Assembly (NCBI RefSeq): GCF_003058465.1
Contig: NZ_CP028901.1
Location: 2,852,001-2,916,000, forward strand
Direction: 5' to 3'
DNA from: Orrella marina
GTDB taxonomy: Bacteria > Pseudomonadota > Gammaproteobacteria > Burkholderiales > Burkholderiaceae_B
Length of the DNA stretch: 64,000 bases
Shown: positions 8,064 through 21,800 of the stretch, one piece after another
Layout: every line of letters starts with the position of its first letter
Numbering within the stretch: position 1 is the first letter of the stretch
Translations under genes and position numbers: made by a program
The notes under the pieces: generated by a model
What the model was told of the DNA's origin: nothing
Databases searched by the model: none
The model's input: the letters and a program-made list of their open reading frames with translations, nothing else

Positions 8064-9116
8064 TTACATCGGCGATGGCCTGGGCGTATCCTTCGTGCTA
8101 GCCGGCAGTGTCGGATAGACAACCTCGGGTTGATCGCCCGTGAGTGTGTGGAGGAAAGCTGTAATGGACTTGACCTCATCGTCAGTCAGTTCGGTACCGA
8201 GCTGACTAGTACCCATGATGGCAACAGCTTCTTCCAGATCCCACACCTCACCGCTATGGAAATACGGTGCCGTCAGCGCAATATTACGCAGTGGACCTGC
8301 GCGAAAGACATACTCATCAGATGCCGTGTTTGTTACCATAAACCGCCCACGATCCTCTACGGGCAGGATGTCGGCACCGGGGCGCTTGACCACACCGAAC
8401 GGGAAGTAACCCTGACCACCAAAGTTTATGCCAGAGTGACAGGCCACGCAGCCCTTGTTGATGAAGTTGTTCAGTCCGGCAATTTCGGTCACGCTCAATG
8501 TGTCCTTACCAGCAAGAAACTCGTCAAACCTGGCGTTCGGAGTGATCAGCGTCGCTTCAAACGCCTCAATCGCAGTGGCCATATTGTCAAAGGACACCGG
8601 CTCCTGGTCTTGCGGGAACGCTTTGGCAAAAAGTTCCACGTACTCAGGAATGCTCCTTAACGTCACCTCAACGTGTTCAGGTGTCGCGTTCATTTCGACA
8701 CTAGCCTGGATGGGGCCTTTAGCCTGCTCTGCCAGATCTGCCGCACGACCGTCCCAGAACTGGGCAGCATTGAACACCGCATTCAAGACCGTTGGCGAGT
8801 TACGTGGTCCTTTCTGCCAGCCATGCCCAATCGAGACGGGAATATTGTCTGCACCGCCCGTCCCTACGCTGTGGCAGGTGTTGCAACTGATGATGTGACT
8901 TGCTGACAGACGTGGCTCGAAAAACAGCCAGCGACCGAGTTCCACCTTGGTCGGATCGACCTGACGCTCCTGAACCAGCACCTCAACTTGTGGAATCGGC
9001 TGGAAGAACTGCCTGGAGAGTTCGCGCAACTGGGCTGTATCAACTTCAGAAGCCATACTCTGCGCGCTAAAGCCACACATCAGCGACAAGGCAACGGTTG
9101 AGAGTCTTGCTTTCAT
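8064..9116 (-). CDS. Di-haem cytochrome c peroxidase
   Basis: The 350-residue product has an N-terminal signal peptide (cleavage near QSMASE) and two haem c attachment sites, CNTCH (78-82) and CVACH (223-227). This spacing is typical of bacterial CcpA/MauG-type peroxidases of about 330-350 residues. The enzyme reduces periplasmic H2O2 to water with electrons from cytochrome c or azurin. RNSPTVLNAVFN and the C-terminal AGPLRNIALTAPYFHSGEV are conserved family blocks. An FNR/ANR-like box lies about 67 bases upstream of the start, which fits the low-oxygen control known for this family. It is apparently transcribed alone. Confidence 0.92.
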   Translation of the reverse strand: MKARLSTVALSLMCGFSAQSMASEVDTAQLRELSRQFFQPIPQVEVLVQERQVDPTKVELGRWLFFEPRLSASHIISCNTCHSVGTGGADNIPVSIGHGWQKGPRNSPTVLNAVFNAAQFWDGRAADLAEQAKGPIQASVEMNATPEHVEVTLRSIPEYVELFAKAFPQDQEPVSFDNMATAIEAFEATLITPNARFDEFLAGKDTLSVTEIAGLNNFINKGCVACHSGINFGGQGYFPFGVVKRPGADILPVEDRGRFMVTNTASDEYVFRAGPLRNIALTAPYFHSGEVWDLEEAVAIMGTSQLGTELTDDEVKSITAFLHTLTGDQPEVVYPTLPASTKDTPRPSPM

Positions 9117-9176
9117 GGGACACCTCTAGTCTTGTGTTGTTATGACCCATGTAACCATTTTTTGAATAGGGCTATT

Positions 9177-9190
9177 CTGATATAAATCAA
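9177..9190 (-). promoter_or_regulatory. FNR/ANR-type binding site upstream of cytochrome c peroxidase
   Basis: CTGATATAAATCAA matches the FNR/ANR consensus TTGAT-N4-ATCAA at 9 of 10 specified positions (the first T is C). The site is centred about 67 bases upstream of the peroxidase ATG at 9116. If it acted as a class II activator site at -41.5, transcription would start near 9142. Oxygen-limited activation of cytochrome c peroxidase by FNR/ANR is known in other proteobacteria; here it is inferred. Confidence 0.6.
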
Positions 9191-9281
9191 CCCGACATTC
9201 ATTCCTGAACTGCTTAATGACACTCCTTGTTTCACATCAGAATCCCTGCCCCAACGCGTGGCAATATGCCGACGCTGCCGA

Positions 9282-10055
9282 TCAACCAGCCCTGCTCCCA
9301 AGTCGCCTGCCACGCAGATACGCATACACATCCTGAACCAGCGGAGGGGCTGCCAGCACGAACAGAAACAAGGCAATCGGGATCGTCATCTGGTACCCGT
9401 ACGCCTTGAACGAGTAAGCCCCCACAATCCCGCCAACCAGAAATGACGCAAAGACAGAGAGGTGGATGGCCAGTTTGCTGCGATTTGCCCGTACGTTCTG
9501 CTCGGGTGTGTGGTGCCGGCTTCTGTTCCAGTAAAAAAGCCGGCCAAGCTCAATTCCGATATCCGTCACGATTCCTGTCATGTGCGTCGTCCGGATCTCC
9601 GCACGCGACACCTTGGTCATCAGGGCATTCTGCAACCCCATGATGTAGCAAAGCAAGATAAACGTCGTCGGGACAAAAACTTCCACCAGGACATTCAGGT
9701 TGGCACCTAACAGACCGAATATGAGAAGCAGAAATGCTTCCAGCGACAAGGAGAGCGCGTATTCGCTATGCAATCCCTGGCGACGCGTCCAGTTAATGAA
9801 CACCGACGTGGTTGCCGCCCCAACCACGAAGCTTGCCAGTGCTACTACACCTGCAAACACCACTTTGAGTTCACTGATGACCAGGTCATCAGCAATACCA
9901 GAGATGATGCCAGTCATGTGAGAGGTGTACTTCTGGATCGCCAGAAAGCCGCCCGCGTTGACTGCACCTGCGACAAACGCCATGAAAACGCCCAGGACCC
10001 GATTTGTGCGGTGATCCCGGTTCTTGCCAGTGAGTCGAATATAAAAAGAAAACAT
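9282..10055 (-). CDS. YoaK/DUF1275 family membrane protein
   Basis: This integral membrane protein of about 257 residues has six or so hydrophobic segments. The DUF1275 hallmarks are NRVLGVFMAFVAGAVNAGGFLAI near the N-terminus, YTSHMTGIISG, MGLQNALMTKVS and RTTHMTGIVTDIGIELG. The start at 10055 is chosen because conservation begins there; the frame stays open much further upstream but that part overlaps the divergent amidase gene and looks non-coding. No strong ribosome site precedes 10055. The function of the family is unknown. Confidence 0.75.
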   Translation of the reverse strand: MFSFYIRLTGKNRDHRTNRVLGVFMAFVAGAVNAGGFLAIQKYTSHMTGIISGIADDLVISELKVVFAGVVALASFVVGAATTSVFINWTRRQGLHSEYALSLSLEAFLLLIFGLLGANLNVLVEVFVPTTFILLCYIMGLQNALMTKVSRAEIRTTHMTGIVTDIGIELGRLFYWNRSRHHTPEQNVRANRSKLAIHLSVFASFLVGGIVGAYSFKAYGYQMTIPIALFLFVLAAPPLVQDVYAYLRGRRLGSRAG

Positions 10056-10358
10056 GGGTGCAGCAGTGACAGGCGAGTTGGAATCTGAAGCGGATGACCA
10101 CAGCCTGACTGGCCGACACAAGACGTTCCAAAGGCATGCGAGCCATCCATATGGCGACTGCATCGCAATGATCCAGTGCCACCCTGAAGGTAACACGCTA
10201 AAGGTAACCATTTTTTGTTTGAACGAGTGATCTGTCGACCTGTTACGGGAATCCTGACGGGCCAGCACGGGTCTGCGGTCGGCATGTTTTTTGCTAGAGC
10301 CATGTGTATTGGCCAAGCGAACGCGAAGTAATACGAAGCAAGAAAGGAGGAACCCGGC
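10056..10358. other. Divergent intergenic region
   Basis: About 300 bases lie between the DUF1275 gene (minus) and the amidase gene (plus). It should contain both promoters, but I could not identify convincing hexamer pairs. A strong ribosome site AGGAGG precedes the amidase ATG at 10359. No protein-like frame was recognised. Confidence 0.4.
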
Positions 10359-11609
10359 ATGAACGACATGGCCCAGCCTGGGCGCGCACCTGACCCACAC
10401 CACCCTGGTCCCGTTTTTTCAGTTGACGACACAGCCCGGGCCTGGGTTCCTCATGGACGTTTTGTTATCACAGGCACCCCCAACGGCAGCCTCAACGGTC
10501 TGACGTTTGCTGCCAAGGATATCTACGATATTTCTGGCCATCGAACGGGTTTCGGCAACCCAGTCTGGCTCGATACTCACCAACCTGCGACGCTAACCAG
10601 CCCGGTCGTCCAGTCGCTTCTGGACGCTGGCGCCAAGCTTTGCGGCAAAGTGATCACTGATGAACTGGCTTACAGCCTCAATGGTGACAATGTTCATTAC
10701 GGAGCGCCTCTGAACACCCTGGCACCGGGGTGCGTACCGGGCGGCTCGTCCAGCGGATCTGCGGCTGCAGTTGCAGCGCAGTCCGTGGATTTTGCGCTCG
10801 GCACCGACACCGGTGGATCGGTCCGGATTCCTGCCAGCTACTGTGGCGTCTGGGGCATCCGGACCACGCATGGAGCAATACCCGTCGCAGGAGTGATGCC
10901 GCTGCAGCGATCGTTTGATACCGTCGGCTGGCTTGCCAGCAAAGCGAGCGTGTTCGAACGGGTCGCGCAGGTGCTACTGCCCTCAACCCGACACCATTTC
11001 GATCGAGTACTGCACTTTGACGAGCCGTGGCAGATCGCCGATGAAGATCTTCACCCCTTGCTTGAGGCAGTCCAGACCTGCGTGGCAGAGATGCCTGGCA
11101 TCAAACTCGGAACAGCCAGTCCACTTGCACAGAATCAGGACCTCGAGACCTGGCGCATGGCTTATCACATTGCTGGTGCGTACGAGGCATGGAAAGCACA
11201 TGGCGAATGGATTGAACAACACCACCCTGCTTTCGGTGATCCCATCGCAAAGCGATTTCGCTTCGCGAGCACGGTCACACACGCACAGGCAGACGCCGCC
11301 AAGAGCGAGATGAGCCAGATCCGCAAGGCTGTTCGGGAGGTCTTGCAAAACAACGGTGTCATGGTGCTACCATCCTCGGCCAGCACTGCACCGTACATTG
11401 ACGCGACCCCGGAAGAAGTCGATCAGGTGCGCATGCGAACGATGCGCATCACCTGCATTGCAGGTCTTGCAGGACTACCGCAAGTCAGCATCCCGCTCAA
11501 AACAGCCGAAGGAAAGCCTGTGGGCATCTCACTGCTCGGACCAGCAGGCAGTGACCTGGCACTGTTGCGTCTGGCTATCAAGACAGCAACAACCTTGAGT
11601 CAGTCCTGA
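10359..11609 (+). CDS. Amidase (amidase signature family)
   Basis: This is a 416-residue amidase-signature enzyme, started at 10359 by AAAGGAGG seven to ten bases upstream. The Ser-cisSer-Lys triad is visible: Lys53 in FAAKDIYD, the cis-serine in PGGSSSGSAAA (residues 127-137) and the nucleophile Ser154 in GTDTGGSVRIPASYCG. It is a little shorter than typical 450-500-residue members, with fewer C-terminal features. Family members hydrolyse small amides, aryl amides or indoleacetamide. The substrate here is not predictable. The gene ends before a bidirectional terminator shared with tRNA-Pro. Confidence 0.88.
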   Translation: MNDMAQPGRAPDPHHPGPVFSVDDTARAWVPHGRFVITGTPNGSLNGLTFAAKDIYDISGHRTGFGNPVWLDTHQPATLTSPVVQSLLDAGAKLCGKVITDELAYSLNGDNVHYGAPLNTLAPGCVPGGSSSGSAAAVAAQSVDFALGTDTGGSVRIPASYCGVWGIRTTHGAIPVAGVMPLQRSFDTVGWLASKASVFERVAQVLLPSTRHHFDRVLHFDEPWQIADEDLHPLLEAVQTCVAEMPGIKLGTASPLAQNQDLETWRMAYHIAGAYEAWKAHGEWIEQHHPAFGDPIAKRFRFASTVTHAQADAAKSEMSQIRKAVREVLQNNGVMVLPSSASTAPYIDATPEEVDQVRMRTMRITCIAGLAGLPQVSIPLKTAEGKPVGISLLGPAGSDLALLRLAIKTATTLSQS

Positions 11610-11715
11610 GTCAGTCCTGTGCGATGCTAGTCAGGTCGCGATAGCTATCAGAATGGTCGGCGTATTCGACGAGACACTGAAGCGCACGAGTGCGGGATAG
11701 ACTGCAAGCGCACAG

Positions 11716-11741
11716 CAAAAAGCCCCTCAGAGGGGCTTTTT
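11716..11741. terminator. Bidirectional intrinsic terminator
   Basis: AGCCCCT-CAG-AGGGGCT forms a 7-bp stem flanked by a run of A on the left and T on the right. It can therefore terminate the amidase transcript on the plus strand and the tRNA-Pro transcript on the minus strand. Confidence 0.8.
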
Positions 11742-11747
11742 GAATGA

Positions 11748-11824
<77 letters not shown>

Positions 11825-12012
11825 ACGTCGGGCATGCTACTGGTTCAGATCTGGGCAACAGGATTGCCGTGTCGCGAACCAGCACCGGGAAATTGAATTT
11901 CGTATGAACCATCTGCGCCATCTGAATCAGACCCAGAATGTAAGCAGACGTGAATTTCAAGACTACGGATTCTAACAGGTTTTACAGAGCAGTTTTCTGG
12001 AACCTGGCTACG

Positions 12013-12987
12013 TCAATGATCTCGATCAACCGAAACATGGGCAATACTCACCAGCAAATCCTTCCAGCTCCCTTGCGCCACACCCCCGAGTGCCTCAATT
12101 GCACGATCGACCTCCCGCATCGCCGCCCGGCGTGTATGCTCCAGCGCATCAGTCTGACGGATAGCATGCGCCACTCCCTCGAAGTCGCCACTACCATTCT
12201 CGATAGCCGAGCGAATCAACGCCTTTTGCTCCTCAGTACCCACCGTCAGCACTCTTAGCAGTGGTAGTGTTGGTTTGCCCTCGCGCAGATCATCACCGAC
12301 GTTCTTGCCGATCGCTTGCACGTCTCCAGAGTAATCGAGCAGATCGTCAACCAACTGAAAAGCTGTACCGAGGTGTCGGCCATAGCTTGCCATCGCATCA
12401 CACTGCTCTTCGGAAACGTCCGACAGGATTGCACCACACCGCGCAGCAGCCTCGAACAACTTGGCGGTCTTGTAACGAACCACGGTCAGATAGCGGTCCT
12501 CTGTCACGTCCGGATCATGAACATTAAGGAGCTGCAGGACTTCACCCTCGGCAATGACCGTTGTTGCCTCAGCCATGGTGCGCATGATCGGCATGCGATC
12601 GATATCGACCATCATCTCGAAAGCGCGGGAGTAAAGATAATCGCCCACCAGCACACTGGCCGGGTTGCCGAATACCGCATTGGCCGTGGACCGGCCGCGA
12701 CGCAGATCAGACTCGTCAACGACATCATCATGCAGCAATGTGGCCGTGTGGATGAACTCCACAATTGCCCCCATGAGCGCATGCTGTTCGCCCTGATAGC
12801 CACACGCCTTTGCCGAGAGCAGGACGAGTGCCGGCCGCAGACGCTTGCCGCCCGAGCCAATGATGTAATCACCAATGGTTCTGATCAGCACAACGTCCGA
12901 ATCAAGCCGCTTGCGGATGGCAGCATCCACAGCTTTCATGTCATCGGCGATTGGCGCCAGGAGTTCCGAGAGAGAATGAGCAGACAA
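12013..12987 (-). CDS. ispB: Octaprenyl diphosphate synthase
   Basis: The product is a 324-residue trans-polyprenyl diphosphate synthase. The first aspartate-rich motif LLHDDVVDE lies at residues 85-92 and the second, LVDDLLDYSGD, near 212-222; GSGGKRLRP (45-52) binds the homoallylic substrate. It builds the side chain of ubiquinone-8 by adding isopentenyl diphosphate units. It is divergent from rplU, which is the usual ispB / rplU-rpmA-obgE arrangement in beta- and gammaproteobacteria and supports this assignment over FPP synthase (IspA). Confidence 0.92.
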   Translation of the reverse strand: MSAHSLSELLAPIADDMKAVDAAIRKRLDSDVVLIRTIGDYIIGSGGKRLRPALVLLSAKACGYQGEQHALMGAIVEFIHTATLLHDDVVDESDLRRGRSTANAVFGNPASVLVGDYLYSRAFEMMVDIDRMPIMRTMAEATTVIAEGEVLQLLNVHDPDVTEDRYLTVVRYKTAKLFEAAARCGAILSDVSEEQCDAMASYGRHLGTAFQLVDDLLDYSGDVQAIGKNVGDDLREGKPTLPLLRVLTVGTEEQKALIRSAIENGSGDFEGVAHAIRQTDALEHTRRAAMREVDRAIEALGGVAQGSWKDLLVSIAHVSVDRDH

Positions 12988-12992
12988 TTTCT

Positions 12993-13021
12993 TTGACTTT
13001 CAAACGGTTAAATGATATTAT
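12993..13021 (+). promoter_or_regulatory. Sigma-70 promoter of rplU-rpmA
   Basis: TTGACT (12993-12998), a 17-base spacer and TATTAT (13016-13021) closely match the sigma-70 consensus, giving a predicted start near 13028 and a leader of about 50 bases before rplU. The ispB start at 12987 lies just outside, so the divergent ispB promoter must overlap this element. Confidence 0.75.
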
Positions 13022-13027
13022 CACTGG

Positions 13028-13043
13028 TTCGGAAATTTCCGAA
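13028..13043. promoter_or_regulatory. Perfect 16-bp palindrome at the rplU transcription start
   Basis: TTCGGAAATTTCCGAA is a perfect palindrome beginning seven bases after the -10 hexamer of the rplU promoter. It could be a repressor operator or an RNA hairpin in the leader. A 16-bp palindrome is expected about once by chance in a window this size, so only its position argues for function. Confidence 0.35.
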
Positions 13044-13076
13044 ATACTAAATTCAGGCAAACCAAGAGGTTAACCC

Positions 13077-13388
13077 ATGTACGCGGTCATAAAAACTGGT
13101 GGCAAACAGTATCGCATTGCTACCGGCGAAAAACTCAAGATAGAACAGATACCGGCGGAGATTGGGCAAGAAATTACCTTGGACGAAGTACTGTCAGTTG
13201 GTGAAGGCGATCAGATCAAGATCGGAACGCCTCACGTTGACGGTGCCGTTATCAAGGCCACAGTTCTTGCGCACGGTCGCCACGACAAAGTCAAAATCTT
13301 CAAGATGCGTCGTCGCAAGCACTATCAGAAGCGGCAAGGTCATCGTCAAAACTATACGGAAATCCGTATCGAGTCGATCACTGCCTGA
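13077..13388 (+). CDS. rplU: 50S ribosomal protein L21
   Basis: This 103-residue protein begins [13 protein letters not shown], the L21 hallmark, and contains [26 protein letters not shown] in its RNA-binding C-terminal half. The ATG at 13077 follows AAGAGG. L21 binds 23S rRNA and contacts L20 in the large subunit. It is the first gene of an operon with rpmA, followed after a terminator-like hairpin by obgE and proB. Confidence 0.98.
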   Translation: MYAVIKTGGKQYRIATGEKLKIEQIPAEIGQEITLDEVLSVGEGDQIKIGTPHVDGAVIKATVLAHGRHDKVKIFKMRRRKHYQKRQGHRQNYTEIRIESITA

Positions 13389-13420
13389 TTCAGGCACACT
13401 CGATTGCTAAGGAGTCAAAC

Positions 13421-13678
13421 ATGGCACAGAAAAAAGGCGGCGGCTCAACCCGCAACGGTCGCGATTCAGAATCGAAGCGACTTGGCGTCAAACGCTACGG
13501 TGGCGAACTGATTTCGGCCGGTTCCATTATCGTTCGTCAGCGCGGTACAAAGTTCCACCCCGGAGTCAATGTCGGCATCGGCAAGGACCACACACTGTAC
13601 GCACTGACAGACGGCAAGGTCAAATTTGCAGTCAAAGGTCGACTGAACAAGTCGACGGTTTCGATCATCTCAGAATAA
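13421..13678 (+). CDS. rpmA: 50S ribosomal protein L27
   Basis: This 85-residue protein begins [19 protein letters not shown], and the flexible N-terminal tail of L27 is known to reach towards the peptidyl transferase centre. AAGGAG lies seven to nine bases before the ATG, 32 bases after the rplU stop. No cleavable N-terminal extension of the Firmicute type is present, as expected in proteobacteria. Confidence 0.98.
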   Translation: MAQKKGGGSTRNGRDSESKRLGVKRYGGELISAGSIIVRQRGTKFHPGVNVGIGKDHTLYALTDGKVKFAVKGRLNKSTVSIISE

Positions 13679-13700
13679 TCGAAGCCCTCCCAGGAGCGTG

Positions 13701-13732
13701 GCCCTGTCGATTTCGGCAGGGCTTCTTTTTTT
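13701..13732 (+). terminator. Terminator after rpmA
   Basis: GCCCTG and CAGGGC form a stem around a 10-base loop, followed by CTTCTTTTTTT. It sits 22 bases after rpmA and just before obgE, so obgE and proB are transcribed either by partial readthrough or from another promoter. Confidence 0.7.
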
Positions 13733-13741
13733 GAAGAATAG

Positions 13742-15996
<2,255 letters not shown>

Positions 15997-16081
15997 CGTA
16001 CGATCAGGACGAACCACCGCCTGCTGCAGACGTCAGACGATCCTTGCAATCGCCACTTGTGATTGACATGCCTGACCGGCC

Positions 16082-16675
16082 TCAGTCCGGGCGCGCACTG
16101 AGCGCGTCTGACAAGGCCTGCGCCGCTGCCGCATCGATAACCGGTATCGCAAACGTTCCACCAGCAATGGGCTGATCGACAGGCATGACAGAAACAAGTT
16201 TCGACCGCTCCAACAAGGCGATGTATCCTTGCCATCCACCAGGCGCTCTGGCAAGCAGCTTTCCAGGCAGCGAGGGTTTGCGCACAACACTCGAGACTTG
16301 CTCTGGCGCACGGGTCGCACCGGCGAGGCGCCGCGCTGCCACCGGTTCAAGTTTGACCCCCACAAAGTACTGCTTGCCTGCATCCACCATGGGAGCAGCC
16401 ATTTCGATGGATGCCCCAGTGAACAGGGCAGATTGCTGAACATAGATCTGTGGGTCGCCCAGTGGTCCGGTCCGCAAGTTCCAGTCCGCATAGGGCGTAA
16501 AACTGGCCAGATGGAAAGTCAGGTCTTCACGAGGATCCTGCAGTGGATACGCTGCCTCCCACATCGCTCCACAGCCGACAAGCAGCGTCAGGCAAACCAT
16601 GCCTGCCAGTCGGCTGATATGGCGGGCAAATCCGTTCACCCCTGACAACGTTTTGAATATGAGTGTTTCCACCAT
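16082..16675 (-). CDS. Lipoprotein resembling the SecD/SecF periplasmic (P1) head subdomain
   Basis: The 197-residue protein starts with a hydrophobic segment and lipobox LLVGC (Cys35), so it is a likely lipoprotein. The mature part has the pattern ALFTGASIEMAAP...VGVKLEPVAARRLAGATR...GYIALLERSKLVSVMPVDQPIAGGTFAIPVIDAAAAQALSDAL. That order (a beta strand, then a residue pair preceding an A/R-L-A-x-x-T helix, then a strand ending in pI-xGG-x-x-x-I) resembles the SecD P1 head subdomain. No membrane channel part is present. It diverges from thiC. The resemblance is from pattern reading only, and the function is unknown. Confidence 0.55.
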   Translation of the reverse strand: MVETLIFKTLSGVNGFARHISRLAGMVCLTLLVGCGAMWEAAYPLQDPREDLTFHLASFTPYADWNLRTGPLGDPQIYVQQSALFTGASIEMAAPMVDAGKQYFVGVKLEPVAARRLAGATRAPEQVSSVVRKPSLPGKLLARAPGGWQGYIALLERSKLVSVMPVDQPIAGGTFAIPVIDAAAAQALSDALSARPD

Positions 16676-16712
16676 AGGCTCCAGCGCAACAAGCCTCTAT
16701 ACTAACGTGGTC

Positions 16713-16797
16713 AACGCAGGGGGTACTGGGCCAGGACGGCCCGGTTGAGAGAGTCCCTTCGCACCAGTACGGATAATGCCGACGCTGGGAGCGCGTT
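16713..16797 (+). promoter_or_regulatory. TPP riboswitch (THI element) upstream of thiC
   Basis: The region carries the conserved THI-box blocks: GGGGGTACT and a variable P3 stem (GGGCCAGGACGGCCC), TTGAGAGAGTCCCTT, then GCACCAGTACGGATAATGCC and the closing arm GACGCTGGGAG. Binding of thiamine pyrophosphate represses downstream thiC expression in this class. About 50 bases separate it from the thiC ATG; the sequence near the thiC ribosome site may serve as expression platform. A weak -10 TATACT lies at 16698-16703. Confidence 0.9.
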
Positions 16798-16803
16798 TCG
16801 TAA

Positions 16804-18762
<1,959 letters not shown>

Positions 18763-18776
18763 AACCAGAGCAATCA

Positions 18777-18809
18777 GGCGGGGCACAGCGCACGCTCGTG
18801 ATCCCCGCC
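18777..18809. terminator. Possible hairpin between convergent thiC and metH
   Basis: GGCGGGG and CCCCGCC can pair across 19 bases in the 124-base gap between the two convergent genes. There is no T-run after it, so it is only a weak terminator candidate. Confidence 0.35.
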
Positions 18810-18886
18810 CGCTGATATCCCTCAGGAGGAAACAGCTGAGCCGTCGGCCCACTATCCCACCTTCTCGCACCTTCCTGCCTTGGTGA

Positions 18887-21800
18887 TTAGCCGAGCACCG
18901 GCGCAAGCGAGCGCTGGAGCTCATCTTCCGAACGTCCACTGCGCTGCGCATAATCTCGCAACTGGTCCTCTCCGATCACGCCGACATTGAAATACTGCGA
19001 CTTCGGATGGCTGAAGTAAAAACCTGAAACACTTGCTGCCGGGTGCATTGCATAGCTTTCCGTCAGCTGCATGCCGATTGCCTCGGCCTGCAGCACCTCA
19101 AACATCTCTCGCTTGACCACGTGTTCCGGACAGGCGGGATAGCCTGGCGCCGGGCGAATACCTTGATAGGCCTCGGCAATCAATTGACTGTTATCTAGTT
19201 CTTCATCGGCGGCATAGCCCCAGAGATCACGACGCACACGGGCATGCAGGGCTTCCGCGAACGCCTCGGCGAGTCTGTCTGCAAGTCCCTTGAACATGAT
19301 CGCCGAATAATCATCGTTGGCTGCCATGAACTGGGCCTCCTTCTTCTCCACACCGAGACCCGCTGTCACGGCAAACAACCCGATGTAATCAACGACCCCG
19401 CTGTCTTTGGGTGCGATGAAATCAGCAAGGCACTTGTTGTCGACACCTTCGCGCTTGACGCCCTGCTGCCTCAGCCCCCTCCAGGTAAACAGCACTTTCT
19501 GGCGACTTTCGTCTTCATAGACCTCAATATCGTCATCATTGACCTGACTGGCGGGATAAAACGCCATCACACCGCTGGCAGTAAGCCAGCGACCTTCAAC
19601 AATCTTGCGCAGCATGGCCTGGCCGTCAGCGAACACCTTGCGCGCCTGTTCGCCGACCACGTCATCATCCAGAATCGCAGGATACTGTCCAAACAGACTC
19701 CAGGTCTGGAAAAATGGCGTCCAGTCGATGTACTCGGCGAGTTGAGCCAGATCATAGTTACGAAACTCACGACGGCCAATGAACTTGGGTCTGGGCGGTA
19801 TGTAGGCACTCCAGTCAATCTGCGGTTTGCTCTTGCGAGCATCCTGAATCGGCATCAGCGGCGTCGTCCGCCTGTTAGCGTGCCGGCGCCTGACTGTCTC
19901 ATAGTCCTCGGCGAGTTGGTCAATGTAGGTCTGGGCATTGTCAGACACGAGGTTCTGGGCAACACCGACACAACGGCTTGCATCCGGCACATAAATCACA
20001 GGACCGTCATAGTTGGGTGCGATCTTGACAGCGGTGTGTACGCGACTCGTGGTCGCGCCCCCGATCAGGAGCGGAATTTTGCGCGAACGGAAGTACTCAT
20101 CACGCTGCATCTCGCTCGCAACATAGGCCATCTCTTCAAGACTGGGTGTGATCAGTCCCGACAGACCGACGATATCGGCACCTTCTTCCCTGGCACAGTC
20201 AAGGATCTGGGTCGCCGGCACCATCACCCCCATGTTGACCACTTCAAAGTTATTGCACTGCAAGACCACGGTCACGATATTTTTCCCGATATCGTGCACG
20301 TCTCCTTTGACCGTGGCGATCACGATTTTGCCCTTGGCTCTGACATCTCCGCCAGCGGCTTCGATCTGCTTTTTCTCTTCCTCGATGAACGGAATCAGGT
20401 GACCGACGGCCTGCTTCATGACCCGGGCAGACTTCACCACCTGGGGCAGAAACATCTTGCCCTGCCCGAACAGATCACCCACCACGTTCATGCCGTCCAT
20501 CAATGGCCCTTCAATGACCTCGATAGGACGTCCGCCACGTTGTTCGATCGCCTGTCGAATCTCTTCGGTATCTTCGACGATAAAAGTGGTGATTCCGTGA
20601 ACCAGCGCATGCGAGAGCCGCTTCTCGACACTTTGCTCGCGCCAGCTCAAGTCTTCCTGCCTGCGAGATGCGGAGCCTTTGACGGTGTCTGCAAACTCAA
20701 CCAGACGCTCGGTGCTGGTGCGCTCATCCTGCGGATCCGTTCGCCCGACCGGACTCTCACGATTAAGCACCACGTCTTCTACCAGATCCCGCAGCACCGG
20801 ATCAAGATCGGCATAGACACCCAGCTGGCCAGCATTGACAATGCCCATGCTCAAGCCTTCACGGATCGCGTAGTACAGGAAGACGGTATGAATCGCTTCG
20901 CGCATGGGCTCATTGCCGCGAAACGAAAAACTCACATTCGATATACCACCCGAGAGTCGTGCGTACGGCAGATTTTTGCGAATCCAAGCGGCGCCCTGGA
21001 TGAAATCAACTGCGTAATTGTTATGCTCTTCAATCCCCGTCGCGATCGCAAACACGTTTGGATCAAAAATGATGTCCTCTGGCGCGAAACCCACCTCCCG
21101 GGTCAGCAGCTCATAGGCACGCTGACAGATTTCCTTACGACGAGCCAGCGAGTCGGCCTGCCCCTGCTCATCAAATGCCATGACCACTACCGCGGCTCCG
21201 TAAAGCCTGCAGAGCCGAGCCTGCTCCAGAAAGGACTCCTCTCCCTCCTTGAGCGAGATCGAGTTGACGATCGGCTTGCCCTGAACGCACTTCAGGCCCG
21301 CCTCGATCACCGACCACTTGGAGCTGTCGATCATGATGGGCACACGCGCGATATCAGGCTCGGACGCGATCATATTAAGGAACCGGGTCATGCAAGCCTG
21401 GGAATCAAGCATGGCTTCGTCCATGTTGATGTCGATGATCTGCGCCCCGTTCTCGACCTGCTGACGGGCGACATCGAGCGCTTGCTCATAGCTCTCCTCA
21501 CGGATAAGCCGCGCAAACATCTTGCTCCCTGTCACGTTGGTGCGTTCCCCCACGTTAATGAACAGGGATTCTTCATCAAAATTCAACGCTTCGAGCCCGG
21601 AAAGGCGGGTTTTCACCGGCACATCAGGCACCTGGCGTGGCGAGAGTGGACGAACCTTGTTCGCAATCTGTGCAATATGCTCGGGTGTCGTTCCGCAACA
21701 GCCACCTGCCATGTTGACCAGACCTGCCTGGGCAAACTCCAGCAAACGGTCAGATGTGTCTTCAGGCGTCTCATCAAACCCCGTATCGCTCATCGGGTTT

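Noticed and set aside
9151..10217. 14-base repeat GTAACCATTTTTTG upstream of the peroxidase (9151-9164) and DUF1275 (10204-10217) genes
   Set aside because: Several 14-base coincidences are expected by chance in a 64-kb window, so this is not evidence of a shared regulator.
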